A stretch of DNA of 64,000 nt from Clarkia xantiana subsp. parviflora (lineage: Eukaryota > Streptophyta > Magnoliopsida > Myrtales > Onagraceae). The first letter of the stretch is position 1. Each line of letters starts with the position of its first letter. The position numbers and the translations under genes are program-made. This document shows positions 24,885-36,299 of this stretch, in pieces. The notes under the pieces are model-generated. The model was not told the origin of the DNA and did no database searches. It worked only from the letters and a program-made list of their open reading frames with translations. The stretch is from assembly GCA_036873135.1 (NCBI GenBank), contig JAPTYO010000005.1:19970166-20034165 (forward strand), given 5' to 3'.

Positions 24885-27497
24885 GAGGTCTATGCTTCTC
24901 GAATTCCTGTTGCTGTGGTGCTGGGCAAGAGTGCCCGATCTTGGACCCCGAAGGAAGAGATGGTGATTTCCTTCTCGGCGGAGGACCTGATAGGTGTGGA
25001 GAGCCCGCACGATGATGCTTTGGTCGTGACCCTGAGCGTGGATGCGTACGAGATGAAGCGAATCTTGATTGATGGAGGGAGCTCCTCCGACATTTTGTTC
25101 ATGGATGCGCTGGAGGCCATGGGAAAAACCAAGAAGGATCTGAAGCATGTGGACTTCCTGATGGCCGGATTTTCTGGCTCTACCTCTTACCCGGTGGGGA
25201 TGATTACCTTACCGGTTGAGTTCGGTAGTGGTTGGAAGTCGGAGAAGAGGGACGTGGAGTTCGTGGTGGTCGAGTCTGCGGGGACTTACAATGCAATTAT
25301 CGGGAGGACCACCATCAACCCGATAGGGGCAATTGCCTCAACTGTCCATCAGAAGATGAAGTTTCCGACCGACCACGGATTCAGGGAGGTCAAGGGCGAT
25401 CAGGTGGCCTCCAGGAAGTGCTATGTCAATGCCACTCGAAGGAAGAATCGGGAAGCTATGACTATTTTCCAGACTGATGCTGATCCCAGGGAGGAGTTTG
25501 GGCGTCCCACCCCGATGGAGGATTTGAAGGAGGTCGAGATCGATGGACCTCAGAGGAAGGTGAAAATCGGGTCTGCTCTGTCTGAGGAGAGGGCCCAAGA
25601 GCTGATTGATTTGTTGAAAGAGTTCAAGGAGCTATTTTCCTGGTCCCCGAGTGACAAGCCAGGAATCAGCCCCGATGTGATCACTCATGAGCTGAAGATT
25701 GACCCCGCGATCAAGCCGATTGCACAGAGAAGGCGCCCGATGGGTGCAGACAAGAAGATCGCGATCCAGCAAGAGGTGGGCAGGTTGCTCGATGCTGGAT
25801 TTATTAAGGAGCTCCGATTCCAGACCTGGGTCGCCAACCCAGTCCTGCTGAAGAAGAGCAATGGCAAGTGGCGGATGTGTGTTGATTTCCGCGACCTGAA
25901 CAAAGCATGCCCGAAGGATTGCTATCCGCTCCTGAGGATCGACCAGCTGATGGATGCCACATCGGGACATGAGTTGCTGAGCTTTATGGATTCCTACTCC
26001 GGCTACAATCAGATCAAGATGTCCAAGGAATATGCCCCCAACACCGCTTTTTATGCTGATAGTGACATCTGTCACTATGATGTCATGCCCTTTGGACTGA
26101 TCAATGCCGGTGCAACTTATCAGAGGATGGTGAACAAGCTGTTCGGGGATATGCTGGGGAAGACGATGGAGGCCTATGTGGACGATATGCTGGTGAAGTC
26201 CCGACAGGCCGAGGATCATGTTCACAACTTGGCCACGGCGTTTGAGCGGATGAGGCTTCATCAAGTTCGCTTGAACCTGACCAAGTGTGCCTTCGGAGTG
26301 CACTCGGGGAAGTTTTTGGGCTTCATGGTGAGCCAGAGGGGAATCGAGGTGAACCTTGAGAAGCTGAAGGCGATCGAGGAGATGAAGTCCCCGACGAACC
26401 ATCGGGAGGTGCAGGTGCTGAATGGCCGATTGGCTGCGATGAATCGCTTCCTGTCCAAAGAAAGCGACCGATCCATGCCGTTCTTTGATGTGCTAAGGGC
26501 CAACAAGAAGTTTGAGTGGACTGCCAAGTGCGAAGAGGTGTTCCAGGCACTCAAGCAGCACCTCCGCACCCTCCCGCCGTTGGTGAAGCCCATTCCAGGC
26601 GAGCCACTCTATCTGTATTTGGCTGTTTCTGAATTTGCTGTTAGCTCTGTCTTAGTGAAAGTCGTAGAGGGTAACCAAGTCCCCGTCTATTATGTAAGCA
26701 AGGCATTTGCGCTTGAGAAGTATCTTTATGCGTTGAGTGTTACTGCTCGGAAGCTGAGACCTTACTTCCATGCGCATGAGATTACTGTTTTGACGGATCA
26801 GCCCTTAAAACATTTTTTGAACCGACCTGATGTGTCGGGGAGATTAGTGAAATGGGCAGTCGAGCTTAGTGAGTTCCGCATTCACTTTGCTCCGAGAACG
26901 GCTATTAAGGGCCAGGCGTTGGCGGATTTCATAGCAGAGTCTACAGCCCCCGATCGAGAAGAAGCGGGCCCTGTAGAGGGGGCAACCATGGAGGTCCCGA
27001 TGGCAGAGCAGTCAGAACAGCCCAATGATGAAGACACTTGGGAGATGTATACCGATGGCTCCTCAAGTTCAGAAGGATCGGGAGCAGGGTTCGTACTGAT
27101 ACCGCCAGGTGGAGGCGAGCCCCTTCGATATACCTTGGCCTTGACATTTAGGGCCACCAACAACGAAGCTGAATATGAGGCTCTCATCACCAGCCTCAAG
27201 ATTGCCAAAGGAACGGGAGTTGGTCACTTAAAGGTGAAGTGTGATGCTAGCCTGATTGTGAACCAAGTCCAGGGGCGATACGAAGCAAAGAGCCCGATGA
27301 TGAAAAAGTACCTTCGTGAGGTGCAAACCTTGAATGAGAGTTTCAAGAGCTTCGATATTGAGGCGATCCCGAGGGAGGATAATGTGGAAGAAGATGCCTT
27401 GAGCAAGTTCGCCTTGGGGGCACCCCTCGATGAAAGTCAGAAGGTGCACTTCTTGGAGAAGGTGATCCTGTCAACCACCGATCAATCGGAGGTATGA
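24885..27497 (+). pseudogene. pol of Tat-1: protease, reverse transcriptase, two RNase H domains
   Basis: The frame is open for about 870 codons. Counting from 24915, an aspartic protease motif LIDGGSS is near residue 53. The RT domain spans about 260-500, with FRDLNKACPKD, MPFGLINAGATYQ and the catalytic YVDD at 421-424. A first, degenerate RNase H follows at about 560-670. The second, archaeal-type RNase H has TDGS (Asp 714), NNEAEYEAL (Glu 753), DASLIVNQ (Asp 777) and EEDALSK (Asp 827), so its acidic residues are kept. The frame ends at TGA 27495-27497, but translation of the same frame continues sensibly beyond it, so this is a nonsense mutation rather than the natural end. No clear ATG starts the frame; gag and pol were probably one polyprotein. 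Confidence 0.9.
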
Positions 27498-28535
27498 GCC
27501 ATTGAGACCGGATCAGAGGAGCCCACTTGGATGACCCCGATAGCCACGTACCTGACTACGGGGGCAGTCCCCGATGATGAAGTAGCAGCTGGCAAATTAC
27601 GCCGAATCGCGGTCAATTATGCGATGGTGGACAATCAGCTCTATAAAAAAGGGGTATTCAACTCCTTACTTGAAATGTGTGGCTGAGCCCGATACAGATC
27701 GGATCCTTAGGGAGGTGCACGAAGGATACTCGGCTTGTCATGAAGGTGCCCGGTCTATCGTGAGGAAAGTGCTGAACCTGGGCTATTACTGTCCCTCGAT
27801 GAACAAGGAGGCAACGATGCTAGTCCGATCCTGTGACGCTTGCCAGAGGTATGCCCCGAATATCGTGGCTCCAGCTGCCGATCTGACGTCCATCAAGAGT
27901 GCTTGGCCCTTCGCGCAATGGGGAATCGATTTGGTGGGACCCCTTCCAATTGCAAAAGGTCAGTGCCAATATTTGCTTGTGGCTATTAATTATTTCTCGA
28001 AGTGGATAGAAGCTAAGGCATTGGCCAAGACAACGGGGAATCATATCCTCAAATTCCTCCAGACCCGTATTATATCCAGATACGGGATCCCTAAGGTGTT
28101 GAGCAATGATAACGGCCCTCCGTTTAACGGCGTCCAGTGGAAGGAGTACCTGGAGGAACTGAAAATTGAGCATCAGACAGCCTCTGTCCATCATGCTCAA
28201 ACTAATGGACAGGTGGAGTCAGCCAACAAGATCGTGATGGATGGCCTGAAGAAGAGGGTCCATGCCTTGAAGGGCAAATGGCTGGACGAGCTGGAAAATG
28301 TGCTTTGGGCTGTTAGAACAACATCCAAACAATCGACTGGGGAGACTCCGTTTGGCCTTGTTTATGGCACGGAAGCAGTCGCTCCCGTTGAAATAGCTGT
28401 GGCATCCCATCGGACGAGGTATTATGAACCTCTGTCGAATGATGAAATGAGGCGTCTAGACTTGGACTTGGTCGAAGAGAAGAGGCGGAATGCCGATGAG
28501 GCCCAGGCTCGGATACGCTTGGCAACGGCCAGATA
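27498..28535 (+). pseudogene. integrase of Tat-1, 3'-truncated
   Basis: After the stop at 27495 the old frame continues to an AAAAAAGGGG run (27645-27654), where a one-base shift leads into the integrase frame starting at 27619. Counting from 27619, the zinc-binding residues are His34, His41, Cys72 and Cys75. The catalytic triad is Asp104 (WGIDLVGP), Asp164 (SNDNGPPF) and Glu200 (GQVESANK), with 35 residues between the last two as in the D,D35E family. Coding similarity ends near 28535 and the remaining codons to 28620 come from the fused inverted element. The C-terminal DNA-binding part is lost. Confidence 0.88.
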
Positions 28536-29514
28536 TTGGACGTCCAGGCCTTTTCCTTGCATTTCCCGCGTTAACCTCTTTGGGAGGGTTGCGATCACTC
28601 GTCATGATTTTGTGGTATGATAGCTTTTTGTTCGAATCACGGAGACGGCGCCAAATGTTGCGTCCTGGATGAACTGGGTCGGATGGACGCGTCTGTTTGA
28701 ATAGGTTGTTCAGGCCTTGGGCTGACACCCTTCGTCTTGAAGAGGTTTTCGCCTTGTGCCGATGACGAGTATTCGGTTTTATCGCTGAGTCTCGGAAAGG
28801 TCGGTGTCTCTGGAAACGGTTGTGTCTCAGGATGAATCTGTGTCTCGGGAAACAGTTGTGTTTCAGGAAATGGCGGTCTGGGCACAAGTCTGAGCGTCTG
28901 GGTACATCTTACTCCTATTTCTCTTCCTCGCCTTAGCTTTGGGGCTCGTTTCCTGCACAAAGGGCCAGTACTAGCATGGAGAGGGGGTGTTTGTGCTAGT
29001 GTAGCTCTCTCCGATGCCTATGTCACGATTGGGGCTAAAAAGGTAATCTTAGAGAGAGAAAATATTTCTAGAGAGAAGTCAGAGCACAAAGTGCCAAAGT
29101 TAGGCAAATGAGAGGATGTGTGAAATGGGTGGCCAAGGCCTCTTATTTATAGGCTTCCTTGGGACCAGACCCGGTTTTGAAGCGGTTTGATGACGGTTCA
29201 AAAGCAAGCGGTAACCGTCATCAATATTGGCAATGCGCGAACTCGACTTCTTTACACGTAACGGTAATCGCGTAATACCCGAAGAGCAATCCGGACCTCG
29301 TCGAATTTTGGGCAATTCGGCGAGGTCCGGCTTGCCGTGTAACCCGGACGTCCGGATTGCTTTGTGCAATCCGGAGGTCCGGTCCGGATGCGCTTAACGT
29401 GCTTCCGGACCGTTTTGACCCTCGGGAGGCGTTTTTCGAACCGTGATGTGATTTTTGACGTGTTTACGAGGCCCGAAATATAAATACGAACCCGAATTGG
29501 ACATATATCCATCA
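28536..29514 (-). mobile_element. inverted, truncated copy of the NA-1 family (LTR plus start of interior)
   Basis: Read on the minus strand, an LTR of the 12940/16588 family runs from 29514 to 28656 (TGATGGATAT...GCAACA, 859 bp). It is followed by a TTTGGCGCCGTCTCCG primer-binding site and about 110 bp of interior with a possible ATG (MTSDRNPPK...), possibly a gag start. It then meets Tat-1 integrase. The rest of the interior and the other LTR are gone. The TATAAATA box is at 29145-29152, minus strand. Confidence 0.88.
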
Positions 29515-30273
29515 AAGAGCACCTCCACCAAGTTTCACACAATTATCTCGAGATTTGATTTTTCTCAATTACCCGAGCTAAAAACCCGAAAAGTTTAAAT
29601 ATTCCTAAAAATTCACCAAATCAGCGGAACCAAGTTTTTGATTCCTTCTAACATGTTTTCCCAACATTAATAGTCGAAACACATCGAAAGAATCAATCGA
29701 AATGCAACTTTTAGTAATCTCCCGTCTGCCATGCCACGACACTGTCAAGGCATTGAAAAATCCCACAACCAAGGCTACCATGCCTGGGAAAATGGCACAC
29801 CAATGGATGCCAGGCGTGGGCAAGTTCTTGTCAAACGCACTCATCTTGGAATCGCTTCAACTTTTGTAGGGATATCACTAGTGGTACCAAGAGCACCTCC
29901 ACCAAGTTTCACGCAATAATCTCGAGATACTATTTTTCTCAATTTCCTGAGCTAAAAACCCGAAAAGTTCAAATATTTGAAAAAAAATCACCAAATAAAC
30001 GAAACCAAGTTTTTGATTCCTTCTAACATGTTTTCCCAACATAATAGTCGAAACACATCCAAAGAATCGATCGAAATGCAATTTTTAGTAATCGCCCACC
30101 CGCCATGCCAAGGCACTGTCAAGGCATTGGAAAATCCCACAGCCAAGGCTACCAAGCATAGGAAAATCCGACAGCCATGGATGCCAGGCGTGGGCAAGTG
30201 CTTGACAAACGCACTCCCGACGCAACCATCTCGGAATCACTTCAAATTTTGTAGGAATATCGCTAATGGTACC
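29515..30273. repeat. satellite array (left block 5)
   Basis: About two monomers start in mid-monomer (AAGAGCACCTCCACC) directly after the inverted LTR and end at GTACC, the probable target-site sequence of the next element. Confidence 0.92.
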
Positions 30274-31216
30274 TGTCAGACCTAAATCTAACCTACGGCG
30301 AATTACGTATTGAAAACGTGGATTTCGAATAGAGTCGCCACTAGTTAATAAAAGTTAACTAGAATCCTAAATTACCTTCGCGAATAACGAATTAAACACA
30401 TAGGTATAAATCGGTTACGATCGGAAATTCGAGTTCGGGGGTTCTATTACGAGTTAAGAATATAATCTTTTAACTACGCCCTTTCAGTACTCAATTCACT
30501 TAATTTGCCGATTCTAAGCATAAATGACAACAAAAATCTAATAATTTTAACGGATATCGTACATATTGTTAAATCGACGTCAACTAGCATGACGAATATA
30601 CACAATTAACCATTTATCATTTACTTAATATAGACTAATAAAAATTCGGACTATTTATGTCAAATTCAATCTAATAATATAACATGTATAAGATAATAAA
30701 GTAAAACAATGTTACAACATGTGATTAGTATCACATGTACATAGTTAAATTTAAAATCAACATAATTATCCTAATAAAATAATAATAATAATAATAATAA
30801 TATATTAATATTAATCAAATAATATTAAATAATAAATAATAAAATATAAACAAAAAGCAAAAAGCAAAAAAAAAAAAAGAATCAACGGGAAAAAATGGTT
30901 ACCTGCGGAGCTACGGGGAAGAAGGACCAGACAAGGACGCGACCAGCAACGGAGGTGACTTCCTGGCGAGCTGGGCGGCCATCAACTGGAACATCGGGCG
31001 AATGAGGGAGGTCGGCGAGCAGTGTAGCGGTCACCGGCGAGGACAGATCCGGCGGCGTGCTGTTTGAGTCGGGGACAAGCTAAGAGTGGAGCCGAGGCGG
31101 GGCGTGGTCTTCGGTGGAGGGCGGCAAGACTCAGTTGAGCATGGCGGACATCGGTGTCGGTTGGACGGAGCTTGGCTGCAACAAGGCGGGAGTGGCGTTT
31201 AAGAAAAGAGAAATAC

Positions 31217-31247
<31 letters not shown>

Positions 31248-32085
31248 TGTGTGTGTGTGAAAGCTGGTGCTGGAGCTGGGTGCGGGGTCGGACAGATGGA
31301 GGTCAGTCGATCATCGGAGGCAGAGGTCCGAGGTGATTTGCAGCGGGCTTTAGTGGTGCGTTGTCGAGCAGTCACTGGTCGGCGGTTAGGGTGGAGGATT
31401 TAGCAAAGAAGTCCGATTGGTTCACGAGGGATCGGTGGTTCACGAGGGTGGAGCTCCGGTCCGGTCAGGTTGACGGCGATGTGTCGAGCCCGTGGTGATG
31501 ACTCCAGCGCCGGAACTGGCCGACTGGAGGTAGCCGATGGTGACCGGAGGGTGGTGGCTACTGGTCACGGCGGGAAGATCTGGCTGAGGGGGGTGATTGG
31601 AGAGAGAAACAAAAAGATTTTTTATTTTTTATTTATTTTTTTGCACGAAAATCGAGACTAAACAGTAACGCTTTATTATTGTGTTATTTTCTGTCCCCTT
31701 ACAATGTAACCCTAGACCCCTATTTATACTAAAAACCTAGCCTAGTTACAGATAAAATTTAAATAAAAAATTTCTAAAAGATAATTATTCTAGAGAATAT
31801 TCCTAAGGATATATATCTTTACAGATAATTATTTTTTGAATAAAAATAATATCTGGCGATAAATATCTTACAGATAATTTTCTAAAAAAAAAAACTAATT
31901 ATTATATATTTTTTTTTAAGTATTCCGAAAATATTAAATATATTTGAAATAATTTAAAATATATTATATAATAATTTCCCTAATGTTCCCTTAAGCATTT
32001 TTGGAGACTTTGTGGCTTGATGCGTCCAGAATTTGACGTATCATGTGTAACGTCGTTACGTCCGGGTGAAAATCGAGTGTTTACA
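30274..32085 (+). repeat. left LTR of the LARD element
   Basis: The 1812-bp LTR has TG...CA ends (GTGTTTACA at the 3' end). It holds an AAT microsatellite (30776-30802), a GC-rich part (30900-31620) and a GA/GT microsatellite (31222-31258). Compared with the right copy it has about 45 extra bases near 31051-31095. Confidence 0.85.
31222..31258. repeat. GA/GT microsatellite in the LTR
   Basis: (GA)n followed by (GT)n. The matching place of the right LTR copy, 52765-52792, has only (GA)n, so tract length and composition differ between the two LTRs. Confidence 0.9.
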
Positions 32086-32240
32086 GTTTGCCCCTCTTTG
32101 GACGGACTCCTGTAGAACGTGTTCGAAGGGGTTTGTCCAAAGACGAAGAAACACTGATTTTGACCAGAATGTATATTCTCTTCCAATTCTTCGAAGTCTT
32201 CAAGGTGGCTCATATGCTTATTCTGGTGCGGAAATGATAA
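32086..32240. other. start of the LARD interior
   Basis: The interior starts GTTTGCCCCTCTTTGG. I do not recognise a standard tRNA primer-binding site here, and there is no coding sequence. Confidence 0.45.
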
Positions 32241-33150
32241 AACCTCTGTCGGCGGGACGCCTGTTGGCGGTGCCTCCATTAGCGATGCAGAAAGTAAAGG
32301 CTCCAGTGGCGGTGCGGTAAAGAAGAGCCTCCAGTGGCGGTGCGGAAAAGTAAAGCCTCGGTCGGCGGTGCCCCTGTTGGCGGTGCCTCCGTTGGCGGTG
32401 CAGAAATTAAAGCCTCCAGTGGTGTGTGGAAAGTAAAGTCTCCAATGGCTTGCCGAAAAAGTAGAGCCTCCAATGGCGTGCAGAAAAGTAAAAACCTCGA
32501 TCGACGATGCCTCCAGTGGCGTGCGACAAGGAAAAGCCTCCAGTGGCATGCAGTAAAGTAAAAACCTCGATCGACGATGCCTCCTGTGGCGTGCGACAAG
32601 GAAAAGCCTCCAGTGGCGGTGCGGAAAGTAAAGCCTCCAGTGGCGTGCAAAAAAGTAAAGCCTCCAGTGGCGTGCGGGAAAGTAAAGCCTCCAGTGGCGT
32701 GCAGAAAAGTAAAGCCTCCAATGGCGTGCGGGAAAGTAAAGCCTCCAGTGGCGTGCAGAAAAGTAAAGCCTCCAGTGGCGTGCGGGAAAGTAAAGCCCCG
32801 GTTGGCAGTGCCCCTGTTGGCGGTGCGTCCGTTGGCGATGCAGAAAGTAAAGCCTCCAGTGGCGATGCAGAAAAGTAAAGCCTCCAGTGGCGTGCAATAA
32901 AGTAAAATCTCGATCAGTGATGCCTCCAGTGGCGTGCGATAAGGAAAAGCCTCTAGTGGCGGGTATTTTGAAAAGAGCCCCTAGTGGCGTCTGTTGGAAA
33001 AGAGCCTCTAGTGGCGTCCGTTGGAGAAGAGCCTCTTATGTCGGAGAAATGCCTCTAGTGGTGTCTGATGGAAAAGAGCATCTAGTGGCGTGTGTTGGAG
33101 AAGAGCCTCTAGTGGCGTTGGTTGGATAAGGGCCTCTAGTGGCTTGACGA
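32240..33150. repeat. 27-bp tandem repeat field in the LARD interior
   Basis: AAGCCTCCAGTGGCGTGC...GTAA units of 27 bp alternate in two sub-forms (GCGGGAAA and GCAGAAAA). The regular part is 32620-32800, with degenerate copies on both sides. Because 27 is a multiple of three, both strands give long frames with 9-residue repeats, including a minus-strand frame of 305 codons at 31980-32897. I do not consider these genes. Confidence 0.85.
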
Positions 33151-33399
33151 CTTGAATGAATGTCCCTAAATTTTGCCTAACTTGCGCATGACGCGACAAC
33201 TAAGCGGTTCTTTTTTTTTTTTTTTAAAAAAATCTCTCATATTCTCTCCTTTTGCCACGGTCGATTGAGAGATTTCCGACCGTGCCCCTCGGTTTTTTCC
33301 TTTTGCCAAGATTGCAATTTCTGAATTTGTAACCATGCCTCTCATTTCCTGATTTTGCCTAGGCCGCCCTTTCGGGTTTTCAACCTAGCGGAAGCACTC

Positions 33400-34535
33400 T
33401 TTATTTGTAGCCGATTAAACGGTGGCTGTGACCCGTACTTTATTTCCCGTCTCGATGCGAGAGTATTTGTAGCCGTTTGGAGGGTGGCTGTGACCCTTTT
33501 CTATTGTTTTCTTTATTCGACATTGCTGAAGCATCTTTTAAAGTAGTCAATTTCGGGTTGACTCTGGCCCGTTCTTCATTTCCCACTTTGGTACGGGAGT
33601 ATTCTAATTTGTTGTCGTTTAGAGGGTGGCTGAGACCCTTTTCTCCCATCTTCGATGTTGCGGGGTTTCTTCTTTTTTATTTTATCAGTAGCCATTTAGA
33701 GGGTGGCTGTGGCCTTTTAAAAAATTCTCCTGCCCTCTCAGGGTTCGCGGGGATCGCTCTTTATATGTAGTTATTTGAAGGGTGACTGTGGCCCTTTTCA
33801 TCACGCTTTTGATGTTGCAGGAGCTCTTTGTAGCCGTTTTAAGGGTGGCTATGGCCTTTTGAATTGATTTCCCAGCCTCACAATATTCACGGGAATACTC
33901 TTTATATGTAACCGTTTGGAGGGTGGTTGTGGCCCTTTAACTTATTTCCCATCCTCTCAGGATTCGAGAAACAATCTTGTAGGTAGCCATTAGAGGAGTG
34001 GCTGTGGCCCTTTCACTCATTTCCCGCCTTCAATGTTGCGAGAGTGCTCTATATCTGCAGTCGTTTGAAGGGTGGTTGTGGCCCTTTATTTTGTAGTCGT
34101 TTTAGGGACGACTGCGGCCCTTTTTTATTTTCCCGCCTTACAAGATTCGCGGGGTCACTCTTTTATCTGTAGCCGTTTGGAGGGTGGCTGTGGCCCTTTA
34201 TTTTGTTGTCGTTTTAGGGACGACTGTGGCCCTTTTTATTTTCCCGCCCTCACAGGATTCGCGGGGTTACTCTTTTATCTTTTCCCGTTTGGAGGGTGGC
34301 TGTGGCCCTTTCACTTATTCTCCGCTTTTGATGTTGCGGGAGCACTCTTTATCTGTAGCCATTTGAAGGGTGGCCGTGGCCCTTTTTTTATAGTCATTTT
34401 AGTGATGACTGTGACCCTTTTATATGTAGTTGATTTAGGAACAACTGTGACCCTTTTATTGCTTCATTGCTCTCACAAGATTTGTACGAACGCTTTCTTT
34501 ATTTTTCTGTAGCCGATTAAAGGGCGGCTGTGACC
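33400..34535 (+). repeat. array of covarying 19-nt hairpins
   Basis: A degenerate repeat carries about 18 copies of a 19-nt unit made of a 5-nt arm, 9-nt loop and 5-nt arm, usually followed by GTGGCCCTTTT. Copies start at 33409, 33471, 33545, 33613, 33690, 33769, 33832, 33910, 33985, 34059, 34095, 34171, 34207, 34283, 34357, 34392, 34428 and 34511. Arms pair although their sequence differs: AGCCG/CGGCT, AGCCA/TGGCT, AGTCG/CGACT, AGTCA/TGACT, AGTTG/CAACT, AACCG/TGGTT. Seven copies pair perfectly, six have one G-T pair, and the rest are weaker. The G-T pairs are valid G-U pairs only in a plus-strand transcript, the direction of the LTRs. Some of the spacers hold a second possible stem, CCCGC...GCGGG (for example 34132-34155 and 34244-34266). 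Confidence 0.7.
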
Positions 34536-34734
34536 CTTAATGGAATTTTGTTCTTTTTTTTTGTTTGCTTCTTTTTTCATCTCAAATTTTGCCATGACTG
34601 CCCCTGTGGGTTTTCAATCATGCCCCTCTCCCTGACTTTTGCCTAGGTTTACAACCTAGCAGGAATTTATTTATTTTTCTCTTTTTTATTTTTTCAAATG
34701 GAAAGAAAATCTACAGAAACTAATAAACAACAAC

Positions 34735-35940
34735 TATGTTACATGCCCCTAATAGCAGATTAAACCTTTTAATTTCTCAGAACTTCTCCGGAGGAAAACT
34801 TGTCAAATAAGTTGATTATGTCGATGTCTTGAATGGAGGATCCTTTCAATGGGTGGACGACACCGACAATAATTTCTTCTTCTTCTTCCTCTCAAATGCT
34901 CTTTTATTAGCACGGTCGATCTTCATGGAATCTCGATCTTTTTTAATAGGAAGATCTCTGGATGTCTTCTATCTTCAACCATGCTTGATCTTAACAGGAA
35001 TACCCCACGGCTACATCTGACTGGTTCATAATTCGTCGCATGCTGGACGAATGGCCTAATTAACGAACACACATGGATGGTGTTGAGTTTGGCACAGTAG
35101 TTTGCAAATGGTAAACATAGGCATAGATATTGTCCGAGGTATCTGGGATAAATTCGATAGCTGGCGTAAGAATGGTCGGCGAGCGAAGGGTCGTACACGA
35201 GATGTGTTCTTCAGGAGTTTTGATATGGATGATTATCCAAGCTGCACAATGAGTAAGGAAAAACTCAAATTTCGGGGATAAAAATGATCACAACTTCTCT
35301 TACCTGGGAATTGGATCAGTGGGCAATGTGCTCCCTATGCGACTGGACCTGCTGCATGTCCTGATTCTCCTGCTCCACAACTTGTATATGTACACCTGCT
35401 GAAAAGTACATGCCCCTAGTGGCAGACTGAAAATTTCAGAACTTTTTTCGGAAAAGGATTCGGTTGATTGAGTCAAGCTACATTGATCGGCACATTGAAT
35501 CTTCACGGGATTCTTGATGATTTCATGAAATTTTCTCATCTCATGACATGTCCGATCTTAATGGGAGATGCCCCATGGTTACCGCTGAATGGTTTAAACC
35601 TGGCCACATAACGGTTGTATACCTCGTCTTGGAAAGCGTATGAATTTCGCACATGGTAGGTGAAATTTTCATGGAAACTCTTCGAAGCGCTCACGTTACA
35701 CACGGTTGCGGCTTTGGTTGAAGTGGTCATCCGACCTGCAAAAGAGTAGGGACACTCAAATCTCAAGGAAAAAAATTAAGTACAATTTAACGCACCTCAA
35801 CGTTAGATATCTCGAGTGTGCAATATGTTCATTGTGCAACTGGATGACTGCATGTTCTTTCTTTGTTGCTCCATTTAGTCGGCATAACTTATGTGTACAT
35901 GATACCTTAACAAAGGGTACCTGAAAAGAGTGAATGAAAA
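34735..35940. repeat. degenerate ~0.6-kb direct duplication in the LARD interior
   Basis: The block starting CATGCCCCTAATAGCAGATT at 34742 is echoed by CATGCCCCTAGTGGCAGACT at 35409. Both continue with an AGAACTTnnnCGGA segment and, later, paired segments (GCAATGTGCTCCCTATGCGACTGG near 35320; GCAATATGTTCATTGTGCAACTGG near 35820), and both end in ACCTG(C)TGAAAAG or ACCTGAAAAG. No coding sequence was recognised. Confidence 0.6.
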
Positions 35941-36299
35941 ATCAGTGTAGAGAATATGAGAAATCATGCATGGTTTTTTTGAAAACTCTAATGTCATTCA
36001 TTTCATAATTTTGATTACTTTATTTTAAAAAGGAATCAAAATTTATGATCAAATGTGTTTTGTGCCATCATGGAGTTTACTGAGTTTGCTGAGTGCATTA
36101 TCTGGCTCGAACGCGGGACAAATGCTCAAAACAAAGTTTTTTTCAAAAAGGTTTTCTCGTCCTTTGTTTAAACTCGAATAGTAGCACTCAACTGCACAGT
36201 TAAACTATTTTCTCAAAAAGAATCAAAACTCCCATTTTTTAAATGTTCGCTCATGCGAATGTTGAAATGACGATCTTGCCAAAAAAGTGCAATACACCT

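Larger units (their letters stand above)
22512..28535 (+). mobile_element. Tat-lineage Ty3/gypsy retrotransposon, 3'-truncated (Tat-1)
   Basis: The element contains a 5' LTR, primer-binding site, gag, protease, reverse transcriptase, RNase H, a second archaeal-type RNase H and integrase, in that order. The double RNase H with integrase last is characteristic of the Tat lineage. The C-terminal end of integrase, any antisense gene and the 3' LTR are missing. Around 28520-28545 the sequence passes into an inverted fragment of another LTR element, so the right border is approximate. Several stops and frameshifts make the copy defective. Confidence 0.9.

Noticed and set aside
31980..32897. 305-codon minus-strand frame
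   Set aside because: Composed of 9-residue repeats from the 27-bp array and starts in the LTR; treated as repeat artefact.
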